Source: Geminisphaera colitermitum TAV2 | GTDB taxonomy: Bacteria > Verrucomicrobiota > Verrucomicrobiia > Opitutales > Opitutaceae | Assembly (NCBI RefSeq): GCF_000171235.2 | Contig: NZ_ABEA03000176.1 | Coordinates: 62,001 to 126,000, forward strand | Length of the DNA stretch: 64,000 nt | Direction: 5' to 3' | In this document: one piece after another, positions 29,556 to 38,193 of the stretch | Layout: every line of letters begins with the position of its first letter | Numbering within the stretch: the stretch's first letter is position 1 | Translations under genes and position numbers: made by a program | The notes under the pieces: model-generated | The model's input: the letters and a program-made list of their open reading frames with translations, nothing else | The model's database searches: none | Told to the model about the DNA's origin: nothing

Positions 29556-30140
29556 TCAGCGCCTGGTCAGTGTGGTTTTCCAGCTTCCGTCGGCTTGCCG
29601 GTCACTGAGGTGAGCCACACCCCTTGTATCGAGTTCTGGATACAGGTGAATCGGCTGGCGGTCGGTTAACGCCACCAGACTTTCCCCTGCCGCCAGCGAT
29701 TCCACAGCCTCGAGGATTCGCAACATCGGCTCAGGCGGTTCCAGCCCGCGGGCATCCACGTCTACCGTTTCCTTTTCTCCGGCGCTCGCTTGATCCTGCT
29801 CGCTGCGATGCGAGCAGGCCGGGACTTCCGGCCTCGGCGGAGGCGCGATTGGCGGAACGTCCGGCGAAGCAGTCAGGCGTGTAATCTTGACCGCAAATTC
29901 GTCCGGCCCCGCCACCAGGTATTCCCATGTAAATGCACCGGGAAACTGGGCGGCGAACTGGTAGTAGAGCGGCACGGGATCGTGATCGTTCACGAGCACG
30001 AAATGCGAGCCGACCGGCAGGGCGGTCCAGCGTTGGAATATCTGCGCGTGCTTCACGCGGCAGGGGATCTTGCGCACGTCGAAACGCGTCAGGTCCACTG
30101 TGGCCGCCGCGGTATCGTTGGAGTGAGTCGTGTTGTTCAT
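29556..30140 (-). CDS. Tandem DUF2249-domain protein
   Basis: About 194 residues from MNNTTHSNDT. Two DUF2249 units: DVRKIPCRVKHAQIFQRWTA with HFVLVNDHDPVPLYYQF, and DVDARGLEPPEPMLRILEAV with SLVALTDRQPIHLYPEL. They have a SirA/TusA-like fold and are frequent next to anaerobic nitrogen-oxide respiration genes. A perfect FNR/Dnr-type site lies about 50 bases upstream of the ATG at 30186-30199. The two downstream genes on this strand probably form one operon with it. Confidence 0.82.
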   Translation of the reverse strand: MNNTTHSNDTAAATVDLTRFDVRKIPCRVKHAQIFQRWTALPVGSHFVLVNDHDPVPLYYQFAAQFPGAFTWEYLVAGPDEFAVKITRLTASPDVPPIAPPPRPEVPACSHRSEQDQASAGEKETVDVDARGLEPPEPMLRILEAVESLAAGESLVALTDRQPIHLYPELDTRGVAHLSDRQADGSWKTTLTRR

Positions 30141-30185
30141 CGGTTTCTGAAAGATGCAGTATGCCCGGTCGTCCGGCATCACGCC

Positions 30186-30199
30186 TTGATTTGTATCAA
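30186..30199. promoter_or_regulatory. FNR/Dnr-type site
   Basis: TTGAT-TTGT-ATCAA, a perfect match to the consensus. It overlaps the end of the SCO gene and is placed to control the DUF2249 operon on the minus strand. Confidence 0.85.
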
Positions 30200-31110
30200 G
30201 GCGCGGTGGGGTTCTCCGCATTTTTGTTTCTCACGCATGCGAGAATCTCGTCGGCAGTCCATTTGTTGCCGCGCCAGATTTCAACGATGCGGCCATCCGG
30301 GCGGACAAGTGCGGTGGCGAGCGTGTGGTCGAGCATCACGCCATTTTTTTCCCGATACACGGCGAATGCCTTTACAAGCGCGTCGATCTGCGGCTTGTCA
30401 CCCGTGGCAAAATTCCAGACCGCCGGGTCCGCTCTCATTGCCTCACCGTAAGCCTTCAGGATCTCCGGGCGGTCAAATTCAGGATCGAGCGTGATCGCCA
30501 ATAGGCGCGTCTTTCCGATGGTCTCCGTCTGCGATGAGATGGCCGATTGGAGTTGTTTGAACTTCAGCGAAATCGCCGGGCAGAATTCCGGCACAGGACA
30601 GCGCGTGAAAATAAAAGTCACCACGGTAAATCGTCCCTGCAATGTTTCAGCGGTGAGAGGCTGGCCGCGTTCGTCGATCAACGAGAACGCCGGCACTTCA
30701 TCGCCCTCGCGCAAACGTCCGGAATATTTTCCGTTCCGTTTCGCGTCCGTCGTAATCGGCGTCGTTTGCGACTTCGATGCAGGAACGCGTGAGATGACGA
30801 CAAACTCCTCCGCCACCGATCGTCCGCTCCCCACCCGCAGGCGAAACCGCACGCGATCATTCACCACCAGCCCGGCGGCCTCCCTGCTGTCGGTTGGGGA
30901 AAACGCCATCGTCATCGCCGGCATGAACCCGGGGATTTCCTCATGTTCGATGACGATCTGGCCGTCATCGAGAAGAGCGCGAATGGCGCCCGTTACCGCG
31001 AAAATGCGTTCCTCTCCCTGGGGAGACGCAGGGGCGGCGATGGCGGAAACGGCCAGCGTCACACTCGCAAATATCCAGGAAAACGGAGCAAAAAAAGATT
31101 GGGTCTGCAT
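30196..31110 (-). CDS. CusF-SCO1 fusion copper chaperone
   Basis: About 304 residues from MQTQSFFAPFSWIF, with a signal peptide ending near AIAAPAS. A CusF-like copper-binding domain (residues about 30-95; PGFMPAMTMAFSP) is followed by an SCO1/SenC thioredoxin-fold domain with FTRCPVPEFCP cysteines and the distal histidine in MLDHTLATALV. It should deliver copper to periplasmic sites, here most likely CuA or CuZ of N2O reductase encoded divergently. An FNR/Dnr-type site lies between the two divergent genes. Confidence 0.9.
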   Translation of the reverse strand: MQTQSFFAPFSWIFASVTLAVSAIAAPASPQGEERIFAVTGAIRALLDDGQIVIEHEEIPGFMPAMTMAFSPTDSREAAGLVVNDRVRFRLRVGSGRSVAEEFVVISRVPASKSQTTPITTDAKRNGKYSGRLREGDEVPAFSLIDERGQPLTAETLQGRFTVVTFIFTRCPVPEFCPAISLKFKQLQSAISSQTETIGKTRLLAITLDPEFDRPEILKAYGEAMRADPAVWNFATGDKPQIDALVKAFAVYREKNGVMLDHTLATALVRPDGRIVEIWRGNKWTADEILACVRNKNAENPTAP

Positions 31111-31144
31111 CACGCCAGTATGGCCCGCATTCCCGGACATTTCC

Positions 31145-31158
31145 TTGATGCACATCAA
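31145..31158. promoter_or_regulatory. FNR/Dnr-type site between divergent operons
   Basis: TTGAT-GCAC-ATCAA. It is 35-40 bases from the starts of both the SCO gene (leftward) and the azurin gene (rightward), so one regulator dimer could activate both. Confidence 0.87.
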
Positions 31159-31196
31159 GGCGCCCCGCATCCGTTCGCGTTATAGTCGCCCCGCTC

Positions 31197-31751
31197 ATGA
31201 AAACCATCAACCACCTCTACCACCTGTTCCTGATCGCGGCTGCCGGTGCGGCCCTGATTCTTCTTTCCGGCTGCGGACCATCCTCCGGTCCTCCGGATGC
31301 CGGGAAAAACTCGCCGACGCCCGGCGTCCCCGCGGCGTCTTCACCCACCCGTGCATCAGCGCCCGTCACGGGACGTGTTATCGAGATCACCGCCGATGAC
31401 TCGATGAAATTCAGCGTCACTGAAGTCCGGGCAAAGCCCGGCGAGGCCCTTTCGATCATACTAAAAAACATCGGTACCATGCCCAAGCTTTCCATGGGGC
31501 ACAACCTTGTGGTGCTCGCGGCCGGCCTCGATCCGGTGACTTTCGCCAACGACGCCGCCCAAGCCGTGAAGACCGATTATATCCCGGCCAAGTACAAGAG
31601 CCGCATCATCGCGTCCACCAAGCTCCTCGGTCCTGGAGAAAGCGATACAACGACTTTCAAGGCGCCCAATATGCCCGGACGCTACCCATTCATTTGCTCC
31701 TACCCCGGACATTTCCAAGTCGGGATGAGGGGGGAACTCATCGTCGAGTGA
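31197..31751 (+). CDS. Azurin-like blue-copper lipoprotein
   Basis: 184 residues. Lipoprotein signal with LLSGCGP lipobox and a Ser/Pro-rich linker, then an azurin domain (about 60-184). Copper ligands are visible: His in LSMGHNLVV, and Cys, His and Met in FICSYPGHFQVGMRG. It would be a periplasmic electron carrier. First gene of the nos operon, it probably donates electrons to NosZ. The upstream site at 31145 implies low-oxygen or nitrogen-oxide control. Confidence 0.9.
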   Translation: MKTINHLYHLFLIAAAGAALILLSGCGPSSGPPDAGKNSPTPGVPAASSPTRASAPVTGRVIEITADDSMKFSVTEVRAKPGEALSIILKNIGTMPKLSMGHNLVVLAAGLDPVTFANDAAQAVKTDYIPAKYKSRIIASTKLLGPGESDTTTFKAPNMPGRYPFICSYPGHFQVGMRGELIVE

Positions 31752-31792
31752 CAATCACCACCTTCCACCTCAGCTCACATCGCCCACCTGCC

Positions 31793-33709
31793 ATGAAAAC
31801 ACCCTTTGCTCATCACATTTTTCACAGCGACGCGACAACCCTTGCCCTCGCCGCTGTGCTCGTCTCCACGCTCCTTCTCTCCGGTTGCAACCCGCCCGGC
31901 TCTTCATCCTCAGGGGCATCCGGGAAGTCCGGCTTCGCCGGTTCCGCCGCCGCCCGCACCTGGGTGGGACCTGGTGAAATGGACGAATATTACCTCTTTT
32001 ATTCAGGAGGCCACTCCGGCCAGGTGTTTGTCGCCGGCCTGCCTTCCATGCGTCACATCGCCACCATTCCCGTCTTCGCTCCGTATCCGGGAACCGGCTA
32101 CGGGTATGACGAGGAAACCAAAGGCATGCTCGGAGGCTTCACCTGGGGAGACGTCCATCATCCCGGCCTTTCCCAGACCGGCAGCCTCTACGACGGCCGC
32201 TGGCTCTTCGTGAACGACAACGCCAACAACCGCATCGCGCGCATTGATCTCCGCGACTTCAAAACGCACCAGATCCTCGGCCCCATCCCCAATTCCAGCG
32301 GCAACCACGGCTCGTCTTTCGTCACTGAAAACACCGAATACGTTCTCGTCGCCACCCGCTTCTCCGTTCCCCTCCCGAAGGGACGTTTTGCCGATCCTGC
32401 CGACTACGAAAAGGAATTCAACGGCATGGTCAGTGGCATTCGTGTTGATCCGGCAACCGGGACAATGAGTGTCGGCTGGCAGATTCTCACTCCGCCCTTC
32501 AACTGGGATCTCGGCTCCACCGGCAAGGGCCCCAGCAGCGGCTGGGCCTTTTGGACATCTTACAACACCGAGATGGCGCACGAAACCCTCGAAGCCACCT
32601 CCACGCAACGTGACCGCGATTATGCCGCCGTGGTCAACTGGCGCGCCGCCGAGGCCGCCGTCCGGGATGGCCGCGCCACGCTTCTCTCCGGAGTGCCCGT
32701 GATCGATCCGGCAAAAGTTCCCGGCGTAATCTATTTCCTGCCCGTGCCCAAGTCACCCCACGGCATCGACACCGATCCGTCGGGACGCTGGATCGCAGCC
32801 TCCGGAAAACTCCAGCCTGTGACTTCCGTTTTCGATTTTGAAAAACTCCGGGCTGTCATCGACAGGAAGGAATTCGAAACCGAATTTCGCGGAGTGCCCG
32901 TCATTCGCTACGAATCGGTGCTCGAAGGCGAGGTGCCAGTCGGCCTCGGTCCCCTCCACACGCAGTATGACGGCCAGGGCAACGCCTACACCTCGCTCTA
33001 CATCGAGTCTGCCGTAGCCAAATGGAAACTGCCGCCATGGAGTGATGCCGAGCGGGCCGACCTCAACCAGGTCGTCACCGACAAAATCGACGTCCACTAC
33101 AACATCGGCCACCTTGTCGTCGGAGGCAGCGACACCCGCCAGCCTTACGGCAAATACCTCGTTGCGATGAATAAACTTTCCAAAGGCCGCCACATCTCAG
33201 TCGGACCTTCCCAGCCCGAGTCGAGCCAGCTCATCGACATCACCGGTGCAAAAATGGAAATGATCTATGAAGCCTTCACCGAACCCGAGCCGCACTTCGC
33301 CCAAATCCTCAAGGCCGACGCCATCAAACCCATCGAGGTTTATCCCCGGGCCGAAAGCACGCACCCGCACGCCATTTGGGATGCCAAGGACGCCTCCGTC
33401 ACCCGCCGGGTATCCAGTGTTGAAGTCAAGATGATCGTCATTCGCAGCCGTTTCATCCCCGACCGCATCGACGTCAACGAGGGCGATGAACTTGTTATTC
33501 ACGTGACCAACGTCGAACAGACGACCGACATGATTCACGGCCTCGCCCTCGTGGAGCAGGATGTCAACATCATCATTGATCCCGGCGAGACGAAGACGCT
33601 TCGCCTCATCGTGAAAAAGCCCGGGGTCTTTCCCTTCTATTGCACGAACTTTTGCTCCGCGCTCCACCAGGAGATGCAGGGCTACCTGACGGTGAAACCC
33701 AAATCCTGA
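31793..33709 (+). CDS. nosZ: Nitrous-oxide reductase, clade II
   Basis: About 638 residues. Sec-type lipoprotein signal with LLLSGCNPP rather than a twin-arginine signal, which marks clade II NosZ. A seven-bladed propeller carries CuZ histidines (DVHHPGLSQ, SGNHGSS, KSPHGIDTD and others). The C-terminal cupredoxin has the CuA motif CTNFCSALHQEM. The enzyme reduces N2O to N2 in the periplasm. It follows the azurin gene by 41 bases and heads the accessory genes nosB-D-F-Y. Complete. Confidence 0.95.
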   Translation: MKTPFAHHIFHSDATTLALAAVLVSTLLLSGCNPPGSSSSGASGKSGFAGSAAARTWVGPGEMDEYYLFYSGGHSGQVFVAGLPSMRHIATIPVFAPYPGTGYGYDEETKGMLGGFTWGDVHHPGLSQTGSLYDGRWLFVNDNANNRIARIDLRDFKTHQILGPIPNSSGNHGSSFVTENTEYVLVATRFSVPLPKGRFADPADYEKEFNGMVSGIRVDPATGTMSVGWQILTPPFNWDLGSTGKGPSSGWAFWTSYNTEMAHETLEATSTQRDRDYAAVVNWRAAEAAVRDGRATLLSGVPVIDPAKVPGVIYFLPVPKSPHGIDTDPSGRWIAASGKLQPVTSVFDFEKLRAVIDRKEFETEFRGVPVIRYESVLEGEVPVGLGPLHTQYDGQGNAYTSLYIESAVAKWKLPPWSDAERADLNQVVTDKIDVHYNIGHLVVGGSDTRQPYGKYLVAMNKLSKGRHISVGPSQPESSQLIDITGAKMEMIYEAFTEPEPHFAQILKADAIKPIEVYPRAESTHPHAIWDAKDASVTRRVSSVEVKMIVIRSRFIPDRIDVNEGDELVIHVTNVEQTTDMIHGLALVEQDVNIIIDPGETKTLRLIVKKPGVFPFYCTNFCSALHQEMQGYLTVKPKS

Positions 33710-33755
33710 TACCTCCCGCGCGTTGTTTTCGCCTGCATCGCATCGTCCGCCCGCC

Positions 33756-34385
33756 ATGATCAAAAAATTCCTCGTTCACGAATACCGTTTCCTGCGTCGT
33801 CCGCTCAATCTGGCATCGCGGCTGTTCCTGGTTGCGGTGGCGGCGGTGCTGGTGTCGGCGGCTTTTCTACCGCTCTGGAAAATTCATCTGGTGGCCCCGC
33901 AGTACCGCGAAGGTCTCGTTTTGCACATCTACGCCCATAAACTCATCGGCGGCAACGGCGGACAGGATCTCAACGAAATCAACACGCTCAACCACTACAT
34001 CGGCATGAAGCCGATCTCCCAGGCCGACTTCGCAGAGATGACGTGGCTTCCCTTTGCCTTTGGCATTTTCGCCCTGCTTGCCCTCCGCGCCGCGTTCATC
34101 GGCCGCATGCAGAGCCTCGTCGATCTCGGGGTGCTCTTCATTTACTTCACGACCTTCTCCCTCGGAAATTTTTATCTGCGCCTCTACAACTACGGCCACC
34201 AACTCGATCCCCGGGCGCCCATGACCATCGAGCCCTTCACTCCGGTCATGCTTGGCAGCCAGAAAATCGCCAACTTCATCCAGACCAGTCTCCCGCAGTC
34301 CGGCGCGCTGTGCCTCGCGCTCGTGCCGCTCCTGATCTCCTTCGCCATGTGGTGCTCCCGCCGGGAAACCTTGCCTGAACCATGA
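33756..34385 (+). CDS. NosB-like membrane protein of clade II nos clusters
   Basis: 209 residues with four or five hydrophobic helices (RLFLVAVAAVLVSAAFLPLW; FAFGIFALLALRAAFIG). It lies between nosZ and nosD, the position of the transmembrane NosB protein in clade II clusters. It overlaps nosD by four bases. Role thought to be in electron transfer or assembly; unproven here. Confidence 0.75.
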   Translation: MIKKFLVHEYRFLRRPLNLASRLFLVAVAAVLVSAAFLPLWKIHLVAPQYREGLVLHIYAHKLIGGNGGQDLNEINTLNHYIGMKPISQADFAEMTWLPFAFGIFALLALRAAFIGRMQSLVDLGVLFIYFTTFSLGNFYLRLYNYGHQLDPRAPMTIEPFTPVMLGSQKIANFIQTSLPQSGALCLALVPLLISFAMWCSRRETLPEP

Positions 34386-35755
34386 GAGCCCTGCGCCGCC
34401 ATCTGTTGTGCCTGATATTCGGTCTCGTCGCAGGCGAAGGTCAGTCCGTATGTGTCGCCCGGCCCTCAGCTCCGGGGGACGAACTCCGCGCCCGCATCGA
34501 AGCCGCCATTCCTGGCGACACCCTTATCGTTGCGCCTGGCGATTACCAGGGACCTTTTGTCATCGAAAAATCATTACGTTTGCTGGCTGCTCCTCCCGCA
34601 TCTGCCGGTGATGCCCCCGTCATTCTTCGCGGCGACCGCCGCACCCACGTCGTCGCCATCCGCGCGCCGGATGTCGAGATAAGCGGTTTCACCTTTCGCG
34701 GCTCCGGGCGCGAGCTTTCCGCCGATCACGCCGCCATCCACATCACCGCCCCGCGTGCATTCATTCATGACAACCGCATCCTCGACAGCCTTCATGGCAT
34801 TTATGTGCGCAAGGCCGCCGACTGCCGGATCGAAAACAACGTTATCATCGGCGACGGAACCCTTGCCGCTTCCATCGCCGGCGTTGCCGATCCCCTTGCC
34901 GCCGGCATCCGGCCCGGCGAGGCCGAACTCTGTGAAATCGAGTCCGTCCAAGACCGCCGTGGCAACGGCATCCATCTTTGGAACTCCGCCGGACACCTCA
35001 TTGTTGGCAACACCATCAGCGGCACCCGCGACGGCATCTACTTTTCCTTCACCGACGCCACCATCGTGCGAAGCAACATCATTACCGGTGTGCGCTACGG
35101 GCTCCACTACATGTATTCTGACGACAACATTTTTGAGCAAAATACCTTTTCGACCAATGCCGCCGGCGCTGCCCTCATGTATTCAAAAAACCTCAGCCTG
35201 CGAGGCAACCGCTTCACCGCCAACCGCAGCCATCGCGCCTACGGCCTGCTCCTCCAGTCCGTGGATGACACCCGCATCGAACAAAACCTCATCGAGGGCA
35301 ACACACTCGGGCTCTTCATGGAAAACTCCAACCACAACACCATCCGAGCCAATCGCATCCTCAACAACTATGTTGGCCTTCGCGTCAGCGACAGCACCCG
35401 CGACACTGTGTTTTCCGAAAACACATTTTCGGGCAACATCCACCCCGTCGAGACCAGCGGTCGCAACACCGGCAACATCTGGTCCGTGAACCGACGCGGC
35501 AACCACTGGCACGGAGCCGCCACTCTTGATCTCGATCGCGATGGTGTTGCCGACCTTCCCCATCGCGAACCTGATCTCTTCGGCCCGTGGCGGCGTAGCT
35601 TTCCCGCCATTGGCCTGCTCTCGGCCAGCCCCGGGGAACGCCTGCTCCGCTTCATCCACAGCCGTCTGGCACTGCCCGGCATCAGCGGCATCACTGATCC
35701 CTCGCCACTCACCAGCGCGCCACCGCCAATAGCCGCCGATTCTGCCACGCCATGA
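34382..35755 (+). CDS. nosD: NosD, periplasmic copper-insertion beta-helix protein
   Basis: 457 residues. Signal peptide, then a right-handed parallel beta-helix of CASH/NosD repeats (HDNRILDSLHGIYVRKAADC; IHLWNSAGHLIVGNTISGT; YGLHYMYSDDNIFEQNTFST). NosD works with the NosFY transporter to supply copper and sulfur for the CuZ centre. Overlaps nosF by four bases, indicating translational coupling. Confidence 0.92.
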   Translation: MRALRRHLLCLIFGLVAGEGQSVCVARPSAPGDELRARIEAAIPGDTLIVAPGDYQGPFVIEKSLRLLAAPPASAGDAPVILRGDRRTHVVAIRAPDVEISGFTFRGSGRELSADHAAIHITAPRAFIHDNRILDSLHGIYVRKAADCRIENNVIIGDGTLAASIAGVADPLAAGIRPGEAELCEIESVQDRRGNGIHLWNSAGHLIVGNTISGTRDGIYFSFTDATIVRSNIITGVRYGLHYMYSDDNIFEQNTFSTNAAGAALMYSKNLSLRGNRFTANRSHRAYGLLLQSVDDTRIEQNLIEGNTLGLFMENSNHNTIRANRILNNYVGLRVSDSTRDTVFSENTFSGNIHPVETSGRNTGNIWSVNRRGNHWHGAATLDLDRDGVADLPHREPDLFGPWRRSFPAIGLLSASPGERLLRFIHSRLALPGISGITDPSPLTSAPPPIAADSATP

Positions 35756-36525
35756 TTCACACAATTGGCCTCACCAAATCCTTCGGACATCGTCGCGTGC
35801 TCCGCGGCCTCGACTTCGCCGCCGAGTCTGGCGCCATCACACTCTTCATCGGCGCAAATGGAGCAGGCAAGACAACCACCCTCCGCCTTCTCGCCGGGTT
35901 GAGCGCGCCCGACGCCGGTTCCATCCGCATCGCCGGCCATGATCTGCAAGGCTCGCGGCGTCACGCGCTCGCCTGCCTTTCCTACCTGCCGCAAGCACCC
36001 CGTTTCCATCCGCGGCTCACTGTCAGTCAGGTCGCCATGTTTCACGCCCGGCTTCGCGGACGCTCTCCTGGCGCCGCTTCCATTGCGCTCGATGCCTGGG
36101 GGCTCATCGATTTTTCCGACGTGCCCACGGGGAAACTCTCCGGCGGCCTTCGACAGCGCCTTGGCATTGCCGTCTTTGCCCTCGCCGACGCCCCCGTGCT
36201 TCTGCTCGACGAACCCGGCCTCAGCCTTGATCCCGAATGGCGGGAAGCCTTGCAGGATTTTCTCACCGGCGAAGCCCGCCGCGGTCGCACCATCCTCATG
36301 GCCACGCACCTGCTTGGCGAATGGGAAAATCGCACCGACCGTTGCGTGCTCCTCGCCGACGGACGCTCCGGCGGCGAGATTCCACCCGGCGAACTCCGCC
36401 GCCACTACCACGCCTTCCTCCGCCACATCCTTCCGGTACCCGGCACGCGGCACACTCCGGCAGTGACGACATGCACGTCTCCACATTCGCCTCCGTGCCT
36501 CACGTGTGAATCCACTTTCCCATGA
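35752..36525 (+). CDS. nosF: NosF, ABC transporter ATPase
   Basis: 257 residues with Walker A (GANGAGKTTT), ABC signature (LSGGLRQRLG), Walker B (VLLLDEPGLSLDP) and H-loop (MATHLL). It pairs with the permease NosY to support NosZ copper-centre assembly. The last 40 residues are low-complexity (TPAVTTCTSPHSPP), an unusual tail. Overlaps nosY by four bases. Confidence 0.92.
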   Translation: MIHTIGLTKSFGHRRVLRGLDFAAESGAITLFIGANGAGKTTTLRLLAGLSAPDAGSIRIAGHDLQGSRRHALACLSYLPQAPRFHPRLTVSQVAMFHARLRGRSPGAASIALDAWGLIDFSDVPTGKLSGGLRQRLGIAVFALADAPVLLLDEPGLSLDPEWREALQDFLTGEARRGRTILMATHLLGEWENRTDRCVLLADGRSGGEIPPGELRRHYHAFLRHILPVPGTRHTPAVTTCTSPHSPPCLTCESTFP

Positions 36526-37337
36526 CACCCGCCCCGCCCGTTCTGCCCGCCTTCACGCAAATCACCCGCGCCGCCGCCGGACGCGAATGGCTCAGCCACC
36601 GGCTCAACCGTTTCCTCCATGCGCACCTTGCCCTGGTGCTCGCCGCTGGCCTGCTCCCGCTCCTCACACCGGGTGACGCCCTCGCACGTGGCGCCGCATG
36701 GTGGCTGCTGCATGCGGTGCTCTATGCGGTCTCGCTTTCCGCGCTCCTGCTCGGCCTCAGTTCCGCTCAGGCCGAGACCGACGAATTTCCCTGGCTTCTC
36801 GCGCAACCTGCCGGCATTGGTCCGTGGCTGGCCGGCAAGGCGGCCATGCTCGCCCTCCTCGCTGCCGTCTCTGCCGGCCTGCTTGCTCTCCCGACCGCCC
36901 TTGCCGGGGCAGGCTCGCCCGAACTGCTCCTCACCACCGCGGGCGCCGCCGGCGTGAGCTCGGTGTGCGCACTGACCGGGCTTGCCACCGGATTCTGGAT
37001 ACGCGACAGCGTGCGCGGCCTGATCGTCGCGATGGCCACATGGCTCGTAATCCTTTTCGGCGCCGATCTCCTGCTGCTGGCTCTGGCCGGCGCACCGTTC
37101 ATGCAAAACCATCCCGATCTCTGGGTGCTGCCGCTCATGCTCAACCCGCTCGATGCCTTTCGCATCACGGTGCTCTTTGCGGCGGAGCGCGCCGCCTTCA
37201 GTGGCATCGAGGCCGGCCGTCTCACCGGCTGGTGGGTGACGCATGCCGCCGGCTGGCTCGCCACGCTGACCGCCGCCTGGTCGGCCCTCGCCCTCGTCGC
37301 CGCGTGGCTCGGTGCCAGGCGGCAACTGGATGGCTGA
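36522..37337 (+). CDS. nosY: NosY, ABC transporter permease
   Basis: 271 residues, six hydrophobic helices (LALVLAAGLLPLLTPGDAL; LLHAVLYAVSLSALLLGLSS; MATWLVILFGADLLLLAL). The motif LMLNPLDAFRI near residue 210 is a NosY signature. Last gene of the nosZ operon; partner of NosF. Confidence 0.9.
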   Translation: MTPAPPVLPAFTQITRAAAGREWLSHRLNRFLHAHLALVLAAGLLPLLTPGDALARGAAWWLLHAVLYAVSLSALLLGLSSAQAETDEFPWLLAQPAGIGPWLAGKAAMLALLAAVSAGLLALPTALAGAGSPELLLTTAGAAGVSSVCALTGLATGFWIRDSVRGLIVAMATWLVILFGADLLLLALAGAPFMQNHPDLWVLPLMLNPLDAFRITVLFAAERAAFSGIEAGRLTGWWVTHAAGWLATLTAAWSALALVAAWLGARRQLDG

Positions 37338-37434
37338 CCCCTGTCGGACGGACGTGGCAATATCCGGGCCACCTCGGGGAGGCCGTATTTTTTGTCACGC
37401 AACCAGCAAAAATCCTTATCTTCCCGACAAGGAC

Positions 37435-37448
37435 TTGATCTAGATCAA
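37435..37448. promoter_or_regulatory. FNR/Dnr-type site upstream of nrfH
   Basis: TTGAT-CTAG-ATCAA, a perfect palindrome including its centre, about 120 bases before the nrfH start in the 232-base gap after nosY. Confidence 0.87.
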
Positions 37449-37569
37449 GCCGTTCGTCTTTTCCCCGAATCCGACCCTTGCCGATCCCTCTCCTGCCGGG
37501 CCAGCATCCTCCCCAACCAAGACCACTTTCCCTCGCCATCCGCTTCCCTGGCGGACGGCTTGCCCGATC

Positions 37570-38193
37570 ATGCTGCGCCCTTGCAGAAAACTTTTTTACG
37601 CCCTCATGCTCGCCGGAGGCTGCCTCGCCGGCGTGACGGGTTTTCTCGTCTACATCTCCAACGCCGCCTCCTACCTCTCCGACGAGCCAAAAACCTGTGT
37701 CAACTGTCACGTCATGGGGCCGTATTACGCCAGTTACGCGCACAGCTCCCACGCCCTCGTCGCCACCTGCAACGACTGCCATGTGCCCCACGACAACATT
37801 CTGAAAAAATACGCCTTCAAGGCGCAGGACGGCCTCTATCACTCCACAATCTTCACCCTCCGCGCCGAGCCGCAGGTCATCCGCATCAAGGAGGCCGGAG
37901 CCAATGTCGTGCAGGCCAACTGCGAACGCTGTCACAACCACCTTAACGAAAAAGTCACTACCACCGGCACCACGCTCGCCAGCCGGGCTCACGGCGATGG
38001 ACGTTTCTGCTGGGACTGCCACCGCGAAGTCCCGCACGGCACGCGCAACAGCCTTTCCGCCACGCCCAACGCTCGCGTCCCCTACCCCGCCTCGCCCGTG
38101 CCCGACTGGCTCCGCGAACTCCAAGCCCACCCCTCGACGCCTCCCTCCTCTTCAACCTCCTCCGACATCCAAAGTTTTCCTTCCTCGCCATGA
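37570..38193 (+). CDS. nrfH: NrfH, tetrahaem quinol dehydrogenase
   Basis: 207 residues. N-terminal membrane anchor (LFYALMLAGGCLAGVTGFLV) and four c-type haem motifs, CVNCH, CNDCH, CERCH and CWDCH. NrfH takes electrons from menaquinol and passes them to NrfA at the membrane. Overlaps nrfA by four bases. The C-terminal tail of Ser/Pro residues is longer than in typical NrfH. Confidence 0.94.
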   Translation: MLRPCRKLFYALMLAGGCLAGVTGFLVYISNAASYLSDEPKTCVNCHVMGPYYASYAHSSHALVATCNDCHVPHDNILKKYAFKAQDGLYHSTIFTLRAEPQVIRIKEAGANVVQANCERCHNHLNEKVTTTGTTLASRAHGDGRFCWDCHREVPHGTRNSLSATPNARVPYPASPVPDWLRELQAHPSTPPSSSTSSDIQSFPSSP